Shown piece after piece: positions 45,419 to 59,100 of a stretch of 64,000 nt of DNA. Each line of letters begins with the position of its first letter. Within the stretch, counting starts at the first letter, position 1. The notes below the pieces were generated by a model. It was not told the DNA's origin. It did no database searches and saw only the letters and a program-made list of their open reading frames with translations. The translations under genes and the position numbers were made by a program. The stretch covers positions 2,023,454 to 2,087,453 of the forward strand of contig JAJEKV010000033.1 in NCBI GenBank assembly GCA_021234155.1. The letters are read 5' to 3'. Origin of the DNA: Isoetes taiwanensis. Taxonomy: Eukaryota > Streptophyta > Lycopodiopsida > Isoetales > Isoetaceae.

Positions 45419-45586
45419 GTGGGGTTTCTTTGTGATCAACGCAGAATGAATGTTGCAATTACAAGGGCAAGAAGACAATGTTGCATCATTTGTGATACTG
45501 CACCAGTGTCTCGTCAGGGCTTCCTTAAGCGGCTTATTGACTATTTTGAGAAGAATGGGGAATATCTGAATGCCATGTATACATAA
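45419..45586 (+). pseudogene. Terminal exon of a SMUBP2/IGHMBP2-like SF1 helicase, isolated
   Basis: After a good acceptor (GCCATAG, 45418) the frame reads VGFLCDQRRMNVAITRARRQ, then CCIICDT, then FLKRLIDYFEKNGEYLNAMY, and ends in TAA at 45584-45586. N-V-A-x-T-R-A-R is helicase motif VI of the UPF1/SMUBP2 group. The L-x-D-Y-F-x-x-x-G-E-Y ending is typical of the final exon of plant SMUBP2-like helicases. The other exons of the gene are not found upstream, so this is an isolated exon (fragment or captured piece). Confidence 0.7.
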
Positions 45587-46087
45587 GAATGCATACATGC
45601 AATCATCAATTGAATCCATTTGCCATGGAAATAATTTGTTCGTCTTCGTATTATTGTACTTCTTAGTAATTAATATTTAGGCCCGTAAAGTTTACCTATG
45701 TTTGCTTTAGTTAGGGCCCGAAGGGCCCAAAAATTTTTTTAATATAACAATCAACACACAACTACCATTGACATTATTAACACAAACCATTGCATTTAAC
45801 ACATTTAAATTAAAATCCCCCTTAAACCCCCTTTGGTTTGGGTGCATATTCACACGGGGGGTTACGTAGGGCAGCGAGAGCTGTTGGATTAGCATATTTG
45901 CCCTTTATTCCAAGATCTGGACCGTACATAGCGATCCTCGTTTGTGGGGTATGCATGTACAAGTTTTTGTATACTGTATATTAAAGTTTGCAAAATACTA
46001 TAAGGTTTGAGAGAATGTACTTAATGGTTTTAAATAGGCAGATACATGTGACCAGGATCATCGAGAGAATTGAATATTTTGCATCAG

Positions 46088-46177
46088 GTGCGTACAGAGA
46101 TACTAAATACAAAAAATTTAGCTGATCCACAACTTTTCAAGCCTGCACTGACTGAGATGCTGAGAATGGCACAAATG
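46088..46177 (+). pseudogene. Exon-like 90-bp fragment of an unidentified gene
   Basis: The acceptor ...TTGCATCAG is followed by 30 in-frame codons (VRTEILNTKNLADPQLFKPA, then LTEMLRMAQM) and a donor ATG|GTAATT. The composition looks like real protein, and both splice sites are in phase 0. The family is not recognised. No neighbouring exon could be joined. Confidence 0.4.
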
Positions 46178-46179
46178 GT

Positions 46180-47206
46180 AATTATTCTTACATGGCAAAG
46201 AAACAGGCACTTATGGAGGTGCTATAAAACTAGATGGATCCAATATGTATGAGCAAGGAGCTGGACGTTTAAACCTGTATGTGTTCTTACAAATTTTGTT
46301 GTTTTATGTCAGTTGATTTTATTTTGTGCCGTATTCTTTGGCAACAGGGTTCAAATCCCCTTACGAGCTATTCTGTGAGATGATTCTATGTTGACTTGTA
46401 TTTTGACTTATTGCAAAGGTTACAAAATCTTATGTTGAGGTGGAAATGGGGATTTGACCCCATCACAGACTTGGTGGATGGTATGGAATGCACCAGAAGG
46501 AATATGCATCAGAATATTATGTAAATCAATGGCCCAAAACAAACGATACGACAAAACAAATGATAATTATTCTCTTATTATAATGTCATTATATGGTAGC
46601 ACCTTAATAGTTGTTCTTTTCCTACTGTTAATCTCCTGCACGAAAGATAAAATTTGTGCAATAATAATAAATTTTGCACAAACACCAAAATAATTGACAA
46701 TCATGTTCTTTTCACATCGGCTGCCTCGAAGCCTTGTCGACCTGATCCTCTGCAGCCCTGCCGACCTAATCCTTTGGAAGTCATGCACACCTAATCCGGC
46801 TCACATTTTGATCGATTCTAAACACGCGATCACTATAGTAGCCACTCAATAAAAGAGGGCATAGGCCAAAGGAATTGAACCTCCAGGCCGTAACGGCCTC
46901 ACCAGAACCCTACACACTCAAGCACAGAGCATCAAATCTTAGAGGAGAGGTTTCCAACTGCCTCAGAAGAGAATTTCAGAGCACCCTTTTGCGCACAAGA
47001 CCCACAAAGACGAACCGGATTTTGAGGAATGGGTTAAACCCCAACGCTGAATAAATGGGCAAGCCCGTAAGTGCAATAAAGGAACATCCACATATGCATA
47101 TATACATAAAAAACTAGCCTATCCATGTATCTTAAAATATGACATGTCCTTTTACTATACCATTGGATCCTAATCTATCTCAACAGACATTATCTTTTTA
47201 GCAGTT
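46180..47206. other. Intergenic, no gene seen
   Basis: No coding or RNA feature. A short repeated phrase, GCCGACCTAATCCT and variants, occurs near 46720-46800. Confidence 0.35.
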
Positions 47207-47352
<146 letters not shown>

Positions 47353-48394
47353 TTCGCACGTTTGCACAAACACGCATTGAGACTTTAAAGCAATTTAGAG
47401 TGTCCACATTGATGCCAACTAGGACTTTAACAAAATACGCTTTAAGGTTTCTCATAGCAAATGTTCTGTTTACACATCTGCAACCCACTTTGGCACATGG
47501 AAAATGATCAACAACCAACATATACATGGTCAATCACTTGCACGTTTCCATGTACAAAAAATAAAATTTAACAATGGAAGAGCAGTGTAGAATAATGATA
47601 CAACTAGCATGACCTTTGCTATATTGGGGTCAACATCATGCAAAAATTTCACCCTTGTTATATGGAGCAATGCATATGGTTGACACTTGCATATATTTCA
47701 TTATCTTTAATGCCTTCCATTTTTTTCTTATCATCTACACAATCTCCCTCTCCCTTCACAAGCGTCTTATTTAATAACCACGGTCATGTAGGAACCAAAA
47801 ACAATACGCAAGGTTTTTGTGTGATCGAATATTAAGCAAATATAAATAGATTTTATTCCAAATGTTCAGGGTTATGACTTTGAATTGATTGTCAAAACAT
47901 GACTTTGAACTATGATTTAAGCCCCTTCACCCTCCGGCCATGGAGGGCAACCCTCCATGCGCAGCACCTTGTTTTTTTAGCAGGCCTGCTTAAAGGAGGT
48001 GCAGCATTTCCTGCAAGTCTTTAAGATGTCCATGTGATGAGGCACCTCATACGGATCTCATCTCATCTAAAATGTAATGTTATGTGTTAGATCTACAAAT
48101 TTCTATATCAAGGGTGTGAAAATTTTAGAAAAAAAAAAACCCAAGATTCCTCCACACGTGCCTTTGCGTTCCTATTCCTTGGCGTCATAATCCGATTTCA
48201 TGCGACAAGAAAAAGAAAATTTTCGTGTACAAACACTTTAAACTAGCTTTCGCTTTCTTTCATGTTTACTTTTTCCTGCCTAAATAAATGTAGATTTGAT
48301 GGTTTCGATCGTCAGGGTGGTTGTAAATATTTGAAGACAAAGGTATAACATGGCAACAGTCTCTGCAATTGAACATTATTCTTCTTCCATCTTC

Positions 48395-48480
48395 CTTCTA
48401 TTCTATTCTATTCTATTCTATTCTATTCTTCTACCCCCTCCCCTTCCCTCCCCCCCCCACCCCACCAAAAAAAAAAAAAC
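48395..48480. repeat. (TTCTA)n microsatellite followed by C-rich and A-rich runs
   Basis: Six or seven TTCTA units are followed by CCCCTCCCCTTCCCTCCCCC and then an A(13) run. The pentamer is the same as the LINE tails at 15.4 and 24.2 kb, but no LINE 3' end is recognisable next to it. Confidence 0.7.
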
Positions 48481-49264
48481 CCTTTTTTCTTAGCACACCA
48501 ATTCTACCGGGTCTACAGCCTCTTCTGTAATTCTAGCCCATACACGTGTCTCTTCCATATCATCAAAATCTAATATGGCAAAATTAGAACCGTTTGATCC
48601 TTCAATTGCTCCGAAGTTGAACATGACTCTTATTCTGTCTCCTTCCCCCCTTGTGTGTGCTCGCGTGCGCGCGCAATACTAATGCAAAATTTTGGATGTG
48701 ATTTGAAGTTTAAAAGATGGAGATTTTCGATATTGCAATTGCATCATTTTGGACACTTTACTATGGTCCACAAAAACTCCAAAGTAGCCACCATGTCAGG
48801 ATCTTAAGTCCCTTGTCCAGCTTCTAGTCCCTTATTCATTCGACTGTTGTTCTGGGGGGATGTATATGGAAGTAGATTATAAAGTGACGTGTACTTGAGT
48901 TGCTTGTCTTGATATTTCATTGCTGCATAGAAAAAGTGCATAGTATATAATTGGTTAACATGCTTTCTCGAATTGAAAGAGGAGCATGATGAAGTAGGCC
49001 AAATCTCTGGTCGTTCCTAATTTTAGAAAATATTGTAAAGTGTCAATATAAGGGTAACAAGGAAGTGAGAGTATTTAGTTCTTGCAAGTGCGGCAAAATT
49101 ATTTGTATGACTGGTGAACAACTTCCTTGCATGTTTGCCTTTAGAAAATACAGTGCTTTTGTCTGCAATGGCCAGTAGGCTTTTGAGATTTCTGTTATGC
49201 ATTAGTTGTTTGCACATGTATTGAACTAGATGGTAAGCTTTACTTTAGGGACTTTTAGTACAGC

Positions 49265-49380
49265 TTTCTAGGGTGCTGTTGACCCGCCATTGACTTTGAC
49301 TCAACCATTGACTTGTGGTTTTTTTACATTGACTTGAATTTTTAGCCCTTGACTTTGACTTTTTGACTTTGATTATCTAA
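49265..49380. repeat. TTGACTTTGAC-rich stretch (clustered W-box cores)
   Basis: The core TTGAC occurs about nine times in 115 bases (TTGACCCG, TTGACTTTGACTC, CATTGACTTG, TTGACTTTTTGACTT). TTGAC(C/T) is the WRKY-binding W-box core, but this density may be simple-sequence drift. No gene starts clearly beside it. Confidence 0.45.
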
Positions 49381-49699
49381 AAGCCTTGTTCCGAGCCTCT
49401 TCTTTGCCAACCAAATTGGGCTGGCACCCAATTTGAGAAGCCAAAAGTCACAAGCTTAGCCAAAATTCGTTGCTTCCTTGGTCCCCCTTCCAAAAAATTC
49501 CTACGGTAATGGGAATTGAGCTCTCCCCGACAAGGTTGAATCCCTCCAAACCCCCATGCCAACCACTGAGGGCGGGCATCGTTTATGCTTTGCTTTCATT
49601 CTTTTTACTTGCTAGATGTCCAAGAGTCCATGAGCCCCCTCCCCCTTTGCCCAGTTCAGCCCCTTTGCTCCCCCTATCCTTCTAGACCTCTGCTATAGT

Positions 49700-50220
49700 G
49701 CGACTCCAGTGGGCCCATCCTCAAATCCCAAGAATGTGCATATTGATGGTGACGCCTATCAAATCCCACAATTCCAGTCAGAGTCATCGTCGAATGGCAA
49801 CGTGGCAGCCACCCAATCAAAGTCACCGCCAGATGGCAACATGGCAGCCAGGCTTGACTTGGGGGAGCACATTGATGGCCCCCCACTGCACAATCTACCA
49901 TGACAAAAAAAGCCCGTGCAAAGGCTCAGGCAACAAACTTGGGCCGGCAGGCGTATGGTCGATACCCAATCTAACGGCAAGCCGCTCGCGCACACCCAAT
50001 TAGGTGATAGCTGAGTGGAACATAACTATGATTGCAGGCCTTGTAGAAGAGATACAATCCTTGGCGTCCAAGTTTATCAAAAAGCAACTGGCTACGGAAA
50101 AGCAACGTATCTCTGACATTGAAGCTTGCGTGCAACAGCTTGAGGATATCCTCCACTTAGTGCAGTCTGAAAGGCAACATGTCGAGTCTTGTTGAGCTAC
50201 AGACCCAACTGAACACTCCA
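49700..50220 (+). other. Short plus-strand frames, one coiled-coil-like; possible retroelement ORF1 remnant
   Basis: The frame at 50004-50195 (63 codons) reads as a heptad-like helix (LVEEIQSLASKFIKKQL, then DIEACVQQLEDILHLVQSER). Nearby, a 37-bp phrase with ATGGCAACRTGGCAGCC occurs twice (49793-49856). Given the LINE domain fragment on the other strand at 50390, this may be a gag/ORF1 piece. It is weakly supported. Confidence 0.3.
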
Positions 50221-50387
50221 TCCACTAGCATTGACACCATGGCTTTGCGACAGGGAATGTTTTGGGAAGGAGATAAATGCAACTATATCCCATTTGCTGC
50301 GACCCCTCACGGTGCTACTGCTGCTGCCGGTCCTCCACTGCCTCAGGAGGCTGCCCCTTGCTGCTGATACTGCAACTCTAGGGGAGT

Positions 50388-50678
50388 TTACATTCGCCAC
50401 CACCAATGTTCATCTGCTGCTAACTTGAGGACCCATTCTGCCCAAAGATAGCCCTTAAAGAAATGATCCTCATCTTTTGCTAGTTGTAAACATCTCTCAG
50501 ACAAATTAGAGGCTGCCATATTTAAACAATAGCTTTTGGACTTTGTGGTGGCTAAGGCCTTATGCCAAAGCTGCCATATAAAGGAGTTAACTTTTGGATT
50601 AATGGGAGAATTCCACGCGAGCTTTAATTTAATAATACACCTATCTTCAGGAATGTCCCATTTGAGATGGAGAGACAA
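50388..50678 (-). pseudogene. LINE ORF2 zinc-binding-domain fragment
   Basis: The minus frame reads KLKLAWNSPINPKVNSFIWQ, then LWHKALATTKS, then ERCLQLAKDEDHFFKGYLWA. This matches the W-x-x-x-x-P-K-x-x-x-F-x-W ... C-x-x-C-x-x-x-x-E-x-x-x-H-x-x-x-x-C layout of plant L1 zf-RVT domains, with some cysteines lost. No RT or tail is attached. Confidence 0.6.
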
Positions 50679-50679
50679 A

Positions 50680-53180
50680 TGACATCTTCTTTACCTTGTA
50701 CCCTGTGATGCCATTGACATCAAAATTCACCCTCCTATTGAAGGCTTTCCTGACAAACCTTCAACCTCAATGGTTTAGAACCTCCAGGTTGCTTAAGGCA
50801 ACCACTCTGTGTGAGAAAATCCAAAAAAAAAACAAGCTTGAACTCAAGTTTAGCAGTGCTTTCCCAAATCAGAAAAAAGACTGCCTCAGAAAAAATGATG
50901 CCATTTGCAAGCTAAGAAAGATCTGATCATGCTTTCAATTATTAGAGGTACTCAAGATCTCAAGGAATATAAATACAAAAGTCAGATGCCAAAAAATATG
51001 CAGAGGTCACTCAAATATGCACTTCTGACTGGGTCAAAAATGAGTCAATATCCCTGGCAGTGAGCGATTTTTTGCAGATCGAAAGATATGAGTCCTTTTT
51101 GAGTTCTGACAATTGATTCTCTCTTTGATATGTCTGCACACAAGGATCAAACACTCTTTTTGCAAAAACAGATGCAGAAAAAGCCTTGAAATTCAAGATT
51201 TTTGTAGACAAACTGTTACAATGAGGAAACAGCAAGCAAATCTTGGAAAGTCAGGTTTTGATGATCCTTCCCGAGTTCTAAGTGAGCTCTACAGCTTTTA
51301 GTGGTCTGAAATCAAGGTAGAAATGCTTGTTCGATCAGGAATGCAACAGGAAACTTGAGAATGCAATTTTAACTTGAGAAATGCAAAGATGTGCAAGATT
51401 ACTGAAAACAGACAAGTTTAGGATGCTCTTTTTATGTTTTTCTAGTTTTTTGTGCTTTTTCTTGGATGAACACTCTCTATGAATGCACTTGATCTATTTG
51501 CAATCACAAATTCTCCTGAATATATGCACTGATTCACCCTGAATGCAACTTAGTCTAGTTGTGATGCGGAATTCAAACTTACAGAGTGGAATATGATGTA
51601 ATCTAGTTCACAGTGAGCTTTTGAAAAATAATTTACCTTCAAATTTCGTTTTTACCTTGTTCTTTTACCTTGTTTAGAGAGTTGAGTGCAAATTAAAGTC
51701 CAATATGTCACCAAGTGTCGATTTTCATTCATCTCATTATCACACAATCATAAAACTGATTCCCAAGCTCTGTAGTCTTGGGCACAGGATTAAAATACTC
51801 TTCAAAATAGCAAATAATTTGGCAAGCATCAAGTAATCCATCGATTCTGAAGCTCGAAAGGCAGATTCAAGCAAGAGTCATTTAAAACCGATCTCAGAAT
51901 GAGCAATCTTGATCAATTCTCGTGCCCAAAACTCTCGAAAATTCTTTGTCAACAATCTCCCTTTTCAAAATGCTCTATTCCGGTCCGTTCTTGGCAATTT
52001 CGGCTCATAATCTTGTATTTTAGTTTAGTTTTGTAATTCTTGGCCTAGAATGAGCAGATCTGAGGTTGTTTAGCAATGATTACGTGGTTGATTCCAGGGA
52101 AATAGCCAGATCTTGGCATGATTGGATTTTAGGGTTCTTAATAAAACTTGGCCCATTTATCCCACAGACATTTTTCAAAAAGGCAGACATGGATATATAA
52201 GGCATGGCACACATGATTATTAAAATTACGTGCTATGCCTACGTGGGATTCGGTCTGTTACCGCCCCACACGCCCGGGTGTATCACGTGGCGGGGGAGAG
52301 TCTAGGCCGGGAGGGGTAGATAGGAATTTTTATTTTTATTTTTTTTGAACTTTGGCACGATTCCCAAGAACCTAAAATGAAGGGCAATATAAGGTCTTTT
52401 TTTTTTAATTCTTTTTTCCACATGGAATCTTTTTTGATGCTCTATGACATAGAGGAATTTTTTTTGCAAAATGAATATTTGGCTTTTTAACTCAAAATGG
52501 GGCAAAAATATGATGAATTGGCAAGTTGACATGGTGGGTTGGTTCCACTCACCTACATGCTGCATGACTTCAACGTCTCTTCACTGTCCGACCGTAACTC
52601 CTGGGAAATTGGCATGCAGATGAAGAATCAGGACTCATGTCTTCAGCTCGATGCCTTTTAATTGTATGTAGCCCGAGTAAATCCCTTCCTTCAAACATCG
52701 AAACAACAAACGCAAAAAAAACCCAAGAAAATAAGCTGCTCAAATTTGAAAACAAGCTCCTCAAAATCCATATTTATACGACTACACATACAATACCACA
52801 TCAAAATCTTACTCCCAACCTTGGCGTGAATACCCTCCCGCAATACCAAGATGACTGTGCAAATTTTATAAGGTAATTTCCATTCTATTCTTTTCTTTGT
52901 GCAATATACATCGCTATTGAGTTTACAGAAAAGACTTTTTAGTCATGGGGTTACAAAATTGGAAACGGCCAGGGGCGCTCGTAAAATTTAATCATTCTCG
53001 TTTCCTGTGTTACAAGTAAGTTACATCTGATATTATTCGGCTATACTCTCACCAGCTCTCGGCCATACTCCCTCCCCTCAAATGTAAAGCTCCACATTTC
53101 ATTTGCATGGTAGCAATATCTACAGTTCCATTGAACTAGCTCGAAAAAACTGTTCCATCATTGAACTAGGTTTCATCCAG
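50680..53180. other. Intergenic, downstream of the helicase gene
   Basis: AT-rich sequence with no supported gene. A G-box-like CACGTG lies near 52285 in a short GC-rich patch (52255-52315). The last part before 53180 is the helicase 3' UTR. Confidence 0.4.
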
Positions 53181-56100
53181 TTAAACTTTTTCTTTGAAAC
53201 CTCCCTTTGTAGTTCCCTTTTTCCTTTGGCTTGGCCTTTTACCTGTTGCAAGTGTTTCTTGCACATCCCGGAGTGTCAAAATCCAAGCTAGAGCCCTTGC
53301 TGCAACACTTTTCTCGGCATCTTTTTTGCTTCCAAATGGTTCACCCACAAATGTCCTTCCCCTTATTGTTGTATTGGAAAGAAATTTACCTTCAACAGGT
53401 CTTGTCACGTATGTCGGAAGTGGAGAACCAGTCTTTTGAAGGACTGATTGAAGTTCGTTTTTAGAATTTGGGTCTACATCCTCCTGCAATACTCTACCTT
53501 CAGATGCTTTTATTTTCTTAGGCACGCGACCAAATACAAAGGTCCCCTCACAGCGATCCCCGTGCAGGAAATGCAACACAGCTTCCATCAAATCTCTTCC
53601 CTCCATATAAATGTTAGTCGAAGGATTAGCCAACTGCAACAAATATCATATGCGTCAAATAGTGAGTAAATAGCTAAACCAAGCTGTCAAACTAAACCAA
53701 ACAGAACTGTGAACAACAAACTTACTTTTTTATGAAGTAAGAACCCCAGCTCTTTCTGCATCTTCAAAACTGATGTGGCTAATTCCGGGTTTAGAAAAAA
53801 TTCCAGGTAGCCATCTTGCATGAGTAGATGTCCAGGCTGTCATTAGGAGGATTTTGTCAATTATAAGAAAAAAAAAATTATCTAGTAAGCTTTATGAGAT
53901 CATCCATACCTTACATCCAGACACCAACTGCCCTCCAAATAAAAGCAGCATTGCATCGCTTATACCAGTGGAATCCCGAATTTGAACAGAGTTAGTCCTA
54001 ATTTTTTCATTGAAGACTAACCAGGGATACATGGGATCAGCTGCATTGACTGAGCTCTGCTCCATGAAACACAAATAACTTAAGAGGATAAAATTGGAAC
54101 AGATAAGCAGACAAACATGTGACAAATGAACCTACCAAATAATTAACTCAATCAGAGAAGAGACTAGTAACCTAAGCACACTAAAACATTGGAACAAGAA
54201 ATAAACAGCAGTTATTCACAAGCACTGAAAAAAATCCTTACATTGCTAAGCAAGACTTGTCCATCTTCAAAAGTTTTGAAGCAAATAGACTTTGACTTTT
54301 TCTGCAACAGTAGGTGACCAGTCAATTAGAGTACAAAGACAATACAAAAGAGAAAGAACTCATACTTACAACAACCGACGCCACACCAGGATATAATCCA
54401 GCACAAATAACTGCCCGCACAACATCCCCGTCATGACTATAAGCATTAAAGTGATCCAAATCTTCCCCAAGAAAGCCAGAGGCTCTCAGGAGCCCTAGGA
54501 ACTGCTTGCGCAATGAGCTCATGGAAAGCATTGTCTGCATTGACAGAAAATTCTGCCAACAGTAATCACCAGCAGTTTCATTTTCCATTGCCTTTTGCCA
54601 TCCATTAAATGCGTTAACAAGACCAATATGGTCACTATATTCTTCACCAGAAAACCTGTATTTGCATTGTTCTGCAAGCTGCGTACAGTTAATTCAAGAT
54701 AAGTGAATGGAAACATAAATATGGAAATCCGGGTCAAAGAGACTTATTATATCGTCTCACATCTTTCTTATCCATTGGCATCACAAATGGATCCCGAGTT
54801 GTGAGAGCTGCGGCAATGCTAAGAATCGGATCCAGACAGCGGAAGATACAGCCCATGATGAGCATTTTACCAAGCCTGGGCTCTAATGGTAACACCGATA
54901 AATGGCGACCTTGCAAAGTGTACACTGCATTAGTCAAGCGTATTCATTATCGAAAGAACTTAGTTCCAGAAAGCATAGTACCCAAATCAGTCAATTCTTC
55001 TTTGTCATCCAAAGCACCAATGGTCTTCAAAAATTCAATGGAGTTCTGAACCTGCAGAATAAGAACAATTATAATTAAAAGAGCCTATCATACAAAAGGA
55101 GAGACTCAAATCTTTTATTCACCGCTAGTGGCTCAGGTGGCTGCAGTGCTTTAGACAGAAACTCTGCAATGTTACCAAGCTGCAAGCTTTTAATTTGCAA
55201 ACAGAGTGAATGGAGTGGAGTCCGTAACAACTCTGGCATCTGGTACTCTGAAAAAGCATCGTGGGTAGCTTTCGGATAAAGATGGTAACATTCTCCTGGC
55301 CGCACACGGCCTGCTCTGCCTCTTCTCTACATGAAGTAAGGCCAGTCAGCAAGGAGCACAGGATATGACCTCAAAAATAGTACTATTCTACACTTTGTAT
55401 TATAGCCACATACATAATTTTGATCCCCGCAGTAAATTATAATAATGATTTAGATAATCTCATCAAAAACACAGTAAGAAAGAAAAAGTTTTATACACAG
55501 TCTAATTGAGAACACTAATAAGATTAGAAATTAAAGACAGCCATAAAAACGGGACAGCAACAGGCTACCCCTTATTTACGCTTGGAATCTCACATGTAAT
55601 ACATACAATACCTGACGAGCTGCAGCTTTTGATACCCAAGATGGAAGTAGACAAGGAGTGTTATTCAGCGCATCATAAGACGTCTCTTTTGCCTTTCCAA
55701 GATCAATAACGAAGACAACATCATTAATTGTAATGCTGGTCTCAGCCATATTTGTTGCCAGCACTATCTTGCGAATGTTGGGTGGTGGACGCTCAAATAT
55801 GAGTTTCTACACAAAAACAAAATAGAAACTATACTTATGTATTGAACGCAAAAAGCAAGAATCAAGGTCAATAAAATATCATTAAACAAAAACTTGAACT
55901 ATCAAACCAATAGAATAACTGATCTACCTAAAATCTACTGCACACGTGGCATTTGGTGCATTGGTTTTTGCTACATTTTAGAACATTGGGTGCAACACCA
56001 TATAGTTTTGCAAGGGACAGTAGTTTTGCTTTGTCTACGATTTTCAAGCACGTTGCTCAGACCAAGAAGCCACCTGGTACTGGAGCGATGAGATGCAATC

Positions 56101-59100
56101 AAGGTAGACCTGCATGTTGTTTTCTAGAAGCATGGTTGACCACACTCCCACATTTATCCTTTCAAATCCAGAATGACAAACAATATATGATGCATTAAAA
56201 TGACAATCTTTTATTTGTGCACCCTCCTGTTTCAACCAACTTTTATGCCATTCTCAAGCAAATGGATCATCCAACTAAGAAGATGATGTGAACGTCCCGT
56301 TTTCCCCTAACTAACAAAAAGCCTCATTTCTTTTTCTTCCAAAAAAGAAAGAGAGAAAATGAACGCACAAACATGAGTTGAATGAAACTTGCCACATTAG
56401 ATTGGTTACTGTTACTGCAGTACCTGCAATCTACACATGCAAACACTTGACTAGGATAGATATTACGAAACCAAAATAGGGTTTAGTGATTAGTGTGAGA
56501 AGTTGAGGTAAAACAAAGCGACAGCTGCTTCTGAAATCAGAAATGCATCCAAAAAAGCACTTCTTGGGCCTTTTTTGAGCCCAATCTTTACTGAATCATA
56601 CGTGTAAAGAAAAGTCAAAGCCAAGATTAGTCATAGTTGAGAATATTTGACTTTGTTTGTGCCAAAGGTCCAGATGACAACAAGGTCGAACAGCAATCTC
56701 ACACCATAGTTTGTTGACGAAGTTAGAACTTTGTTGCAGAACAATGGTGTAAGTTAAATGTGCAAAGTGATGGAGCTACTATCAGAGTCTCATTTACATG
56801 GCTTCAGCATTCTTCTTTATAGTCTGAGCTACTAACAGAGCCTCATTTACATGACTTCAGCATTTTTTTTTAAAGCTTGCATTCATTATCTCTAAAAATC
56901 CCATGCAACGCATGTAAGGCAAGTTAAGGTAGCAAACCTGATCTGCAGTAGGCATTGATCCATGGCATCCAAGCAACAGAACTTTTTGAGGATCTCCAAA
57001 AAATGGATGCCGTTTCAGCTGATCTAAGAGCGCATTTATATCTTCCCAGCCAATCATAAAAACCAATATGGCTCCTTCTTTCCCACTTTTGCATATGTGA
57101 AGCAATGTAGCTTCTATCAGGTTGAATCCAAGACTATCAGGATTCCAACAACTTAATGATTCCTGTGTTCTTGAACTAAACTTGCTATAATCTTGGTTGG
57201 CCTGAGCATCCTGTAAAATATGCAAAGACGTTATAAGGGACTTTCTACTATTCTACCACAGAAACACAAAGAAAAAACAATATGATTAGAGAATTGGTGC
57301 ATTGTCACTTACCTCGGCTAACCCACTAAGCAATGATCGTTTCTTTCTTGTCATGGCAAGTGATTGTCTTTGCATTTTCCACTGTCTTTCTTGCCCATAA
57401 TCATCAATTTGATTCACCTGAGTCAGCCTATAACCTGTGATTTCGATCATATCCTCCAAAAAGTGTGCTTTTACGGGATAAGTGAAGCCCTACAAGAATT
57501 CAAAGATGCTTTCAGATACTGCTAGCCTTACAATTAATACTCAATCACAATAAAAAGCAATTGAAAGTTGTAAGAGCATGCCAGACTACCAAGCAACAAG
57601 ATCTACAGCTATCATGGCCGACATACTTAACAATTGCCTACTCGGACTGGTCAGCCACCTTTAGCACTCACTTACTACAATATCCATTCAAACTCCATTC
57701 CTTGCCCACCAGAATTTAGTCCTACCCTTGTTATTGTTCTGACAGGCCATCAATCCACTTTGGTCAATAGTTTTGATTGGGCAGCCATGCTGTACTCAAG
57801 GTTCTACTTTCCTCTAGTCTGCAAACATTATAGCCTTTTTCTAGCAGATTCTCAATATACCCAATTAAGAAAAAACCGGGACGGTTAGATGCTGACAAAT
57901 CTATGATTTTCGAAAGCAGAGAATATTTAATTATAGGGACATAATGAGTGCTTTTGTGGGACTCGCTCTCACACTATCCATTAAGTTATATGTCTACTAG
58001 GGAGCTGTCTGACATCTGGGTGCTCTTCTATCATTTACCATTCCTTTCAAAACCAGCAACAATTTTCATACTTTGGAATGGTGGCCCCTAATAGTGTAAA
58101 TAATGCTCTGCTTCAAAATGAAAGCAAAACCACTTTAATATAAAATTTAGGCAGAACTTCATATTTTGATTTAGTTTAGGGAAACAATGGCAACTCAGGA
58201 TAGTACTTAATATGGACATCAAGGATATATAGATCCAACAGCAACACATATGTAAGGATGCACACCTAATACTAACTCCTTAACTGTACATGTGAAAATA
58301 TAATTCTTAGAAAAGGGGATTATACAATCTGCATCTGGACAATTCTGGAAATTCCAAAGCAAGTAATGTTTACCGGTATGTGAGCCATTGGTGCACCTCC
58401 AAAGAAGGAAGAGAAAAGTTCTGCATTTAAGGTAGCACTCATAAGCACCAAGCGAAGATCAGGGCGGAGATGGAGCAGTTCCTTTAAGATTACCAGAAGA
58501 AAATCTGAATAAAAGAGAAATAATGAGTGAGCTAAAAGAGCAATATCAAATTACAATCCACACTGGCTTTTAACCTTCATTCATGCCACGCTCATGTATT
58601 TCATCAACAATGACATGGCTTACACCACTCAAGGTTGGATCTCCTAAAAGCCGCCTCAACAGAATCCCCGTCGTACAGAAAAGCAAATGTGTATTTCTTC
58701 CTTTCATCCCTTCTAAACGTACTTGATAACCTACCTGCAAGTAATCAATGAGCAGGGTAGACAGAGCAGCAAAAGATGTTTATGAACATAAAAAAAAAAC
58801 TCTTACCGAATCTCCTATAGCTTCCCCTCTTTCTGCAGCTACCCTTTCTGAAACAGAAATGGCTGATATGCGCCTGGGCTGTGTACAGATTATATTGCAA
58901 GTAGATCCGCGCCCTGCTTCAATTTCTGCCTCTAATATGTATTGAGGAAGTTGTGTAGTTTTGCCACAGCCAGTCTCCCCAGAGACAACCAACACCTGCA
59001 TGGAAGGTACAATTTTTGAAGTAATTAAATGCAAGGTATCCAGAAAAACACTAGTAACTGTTAGTCAGGATCTGCAATATCAAAAAAATTCTCATACATA

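Noticed and set aside
43400-47000. Helitron or MULE termini around the exon-fragment cluster
   Set aside because: No CTRR end with a hairpin or long TIR with a 9-bp duplication could be recognised by eye, so the carrier element is not annotated.
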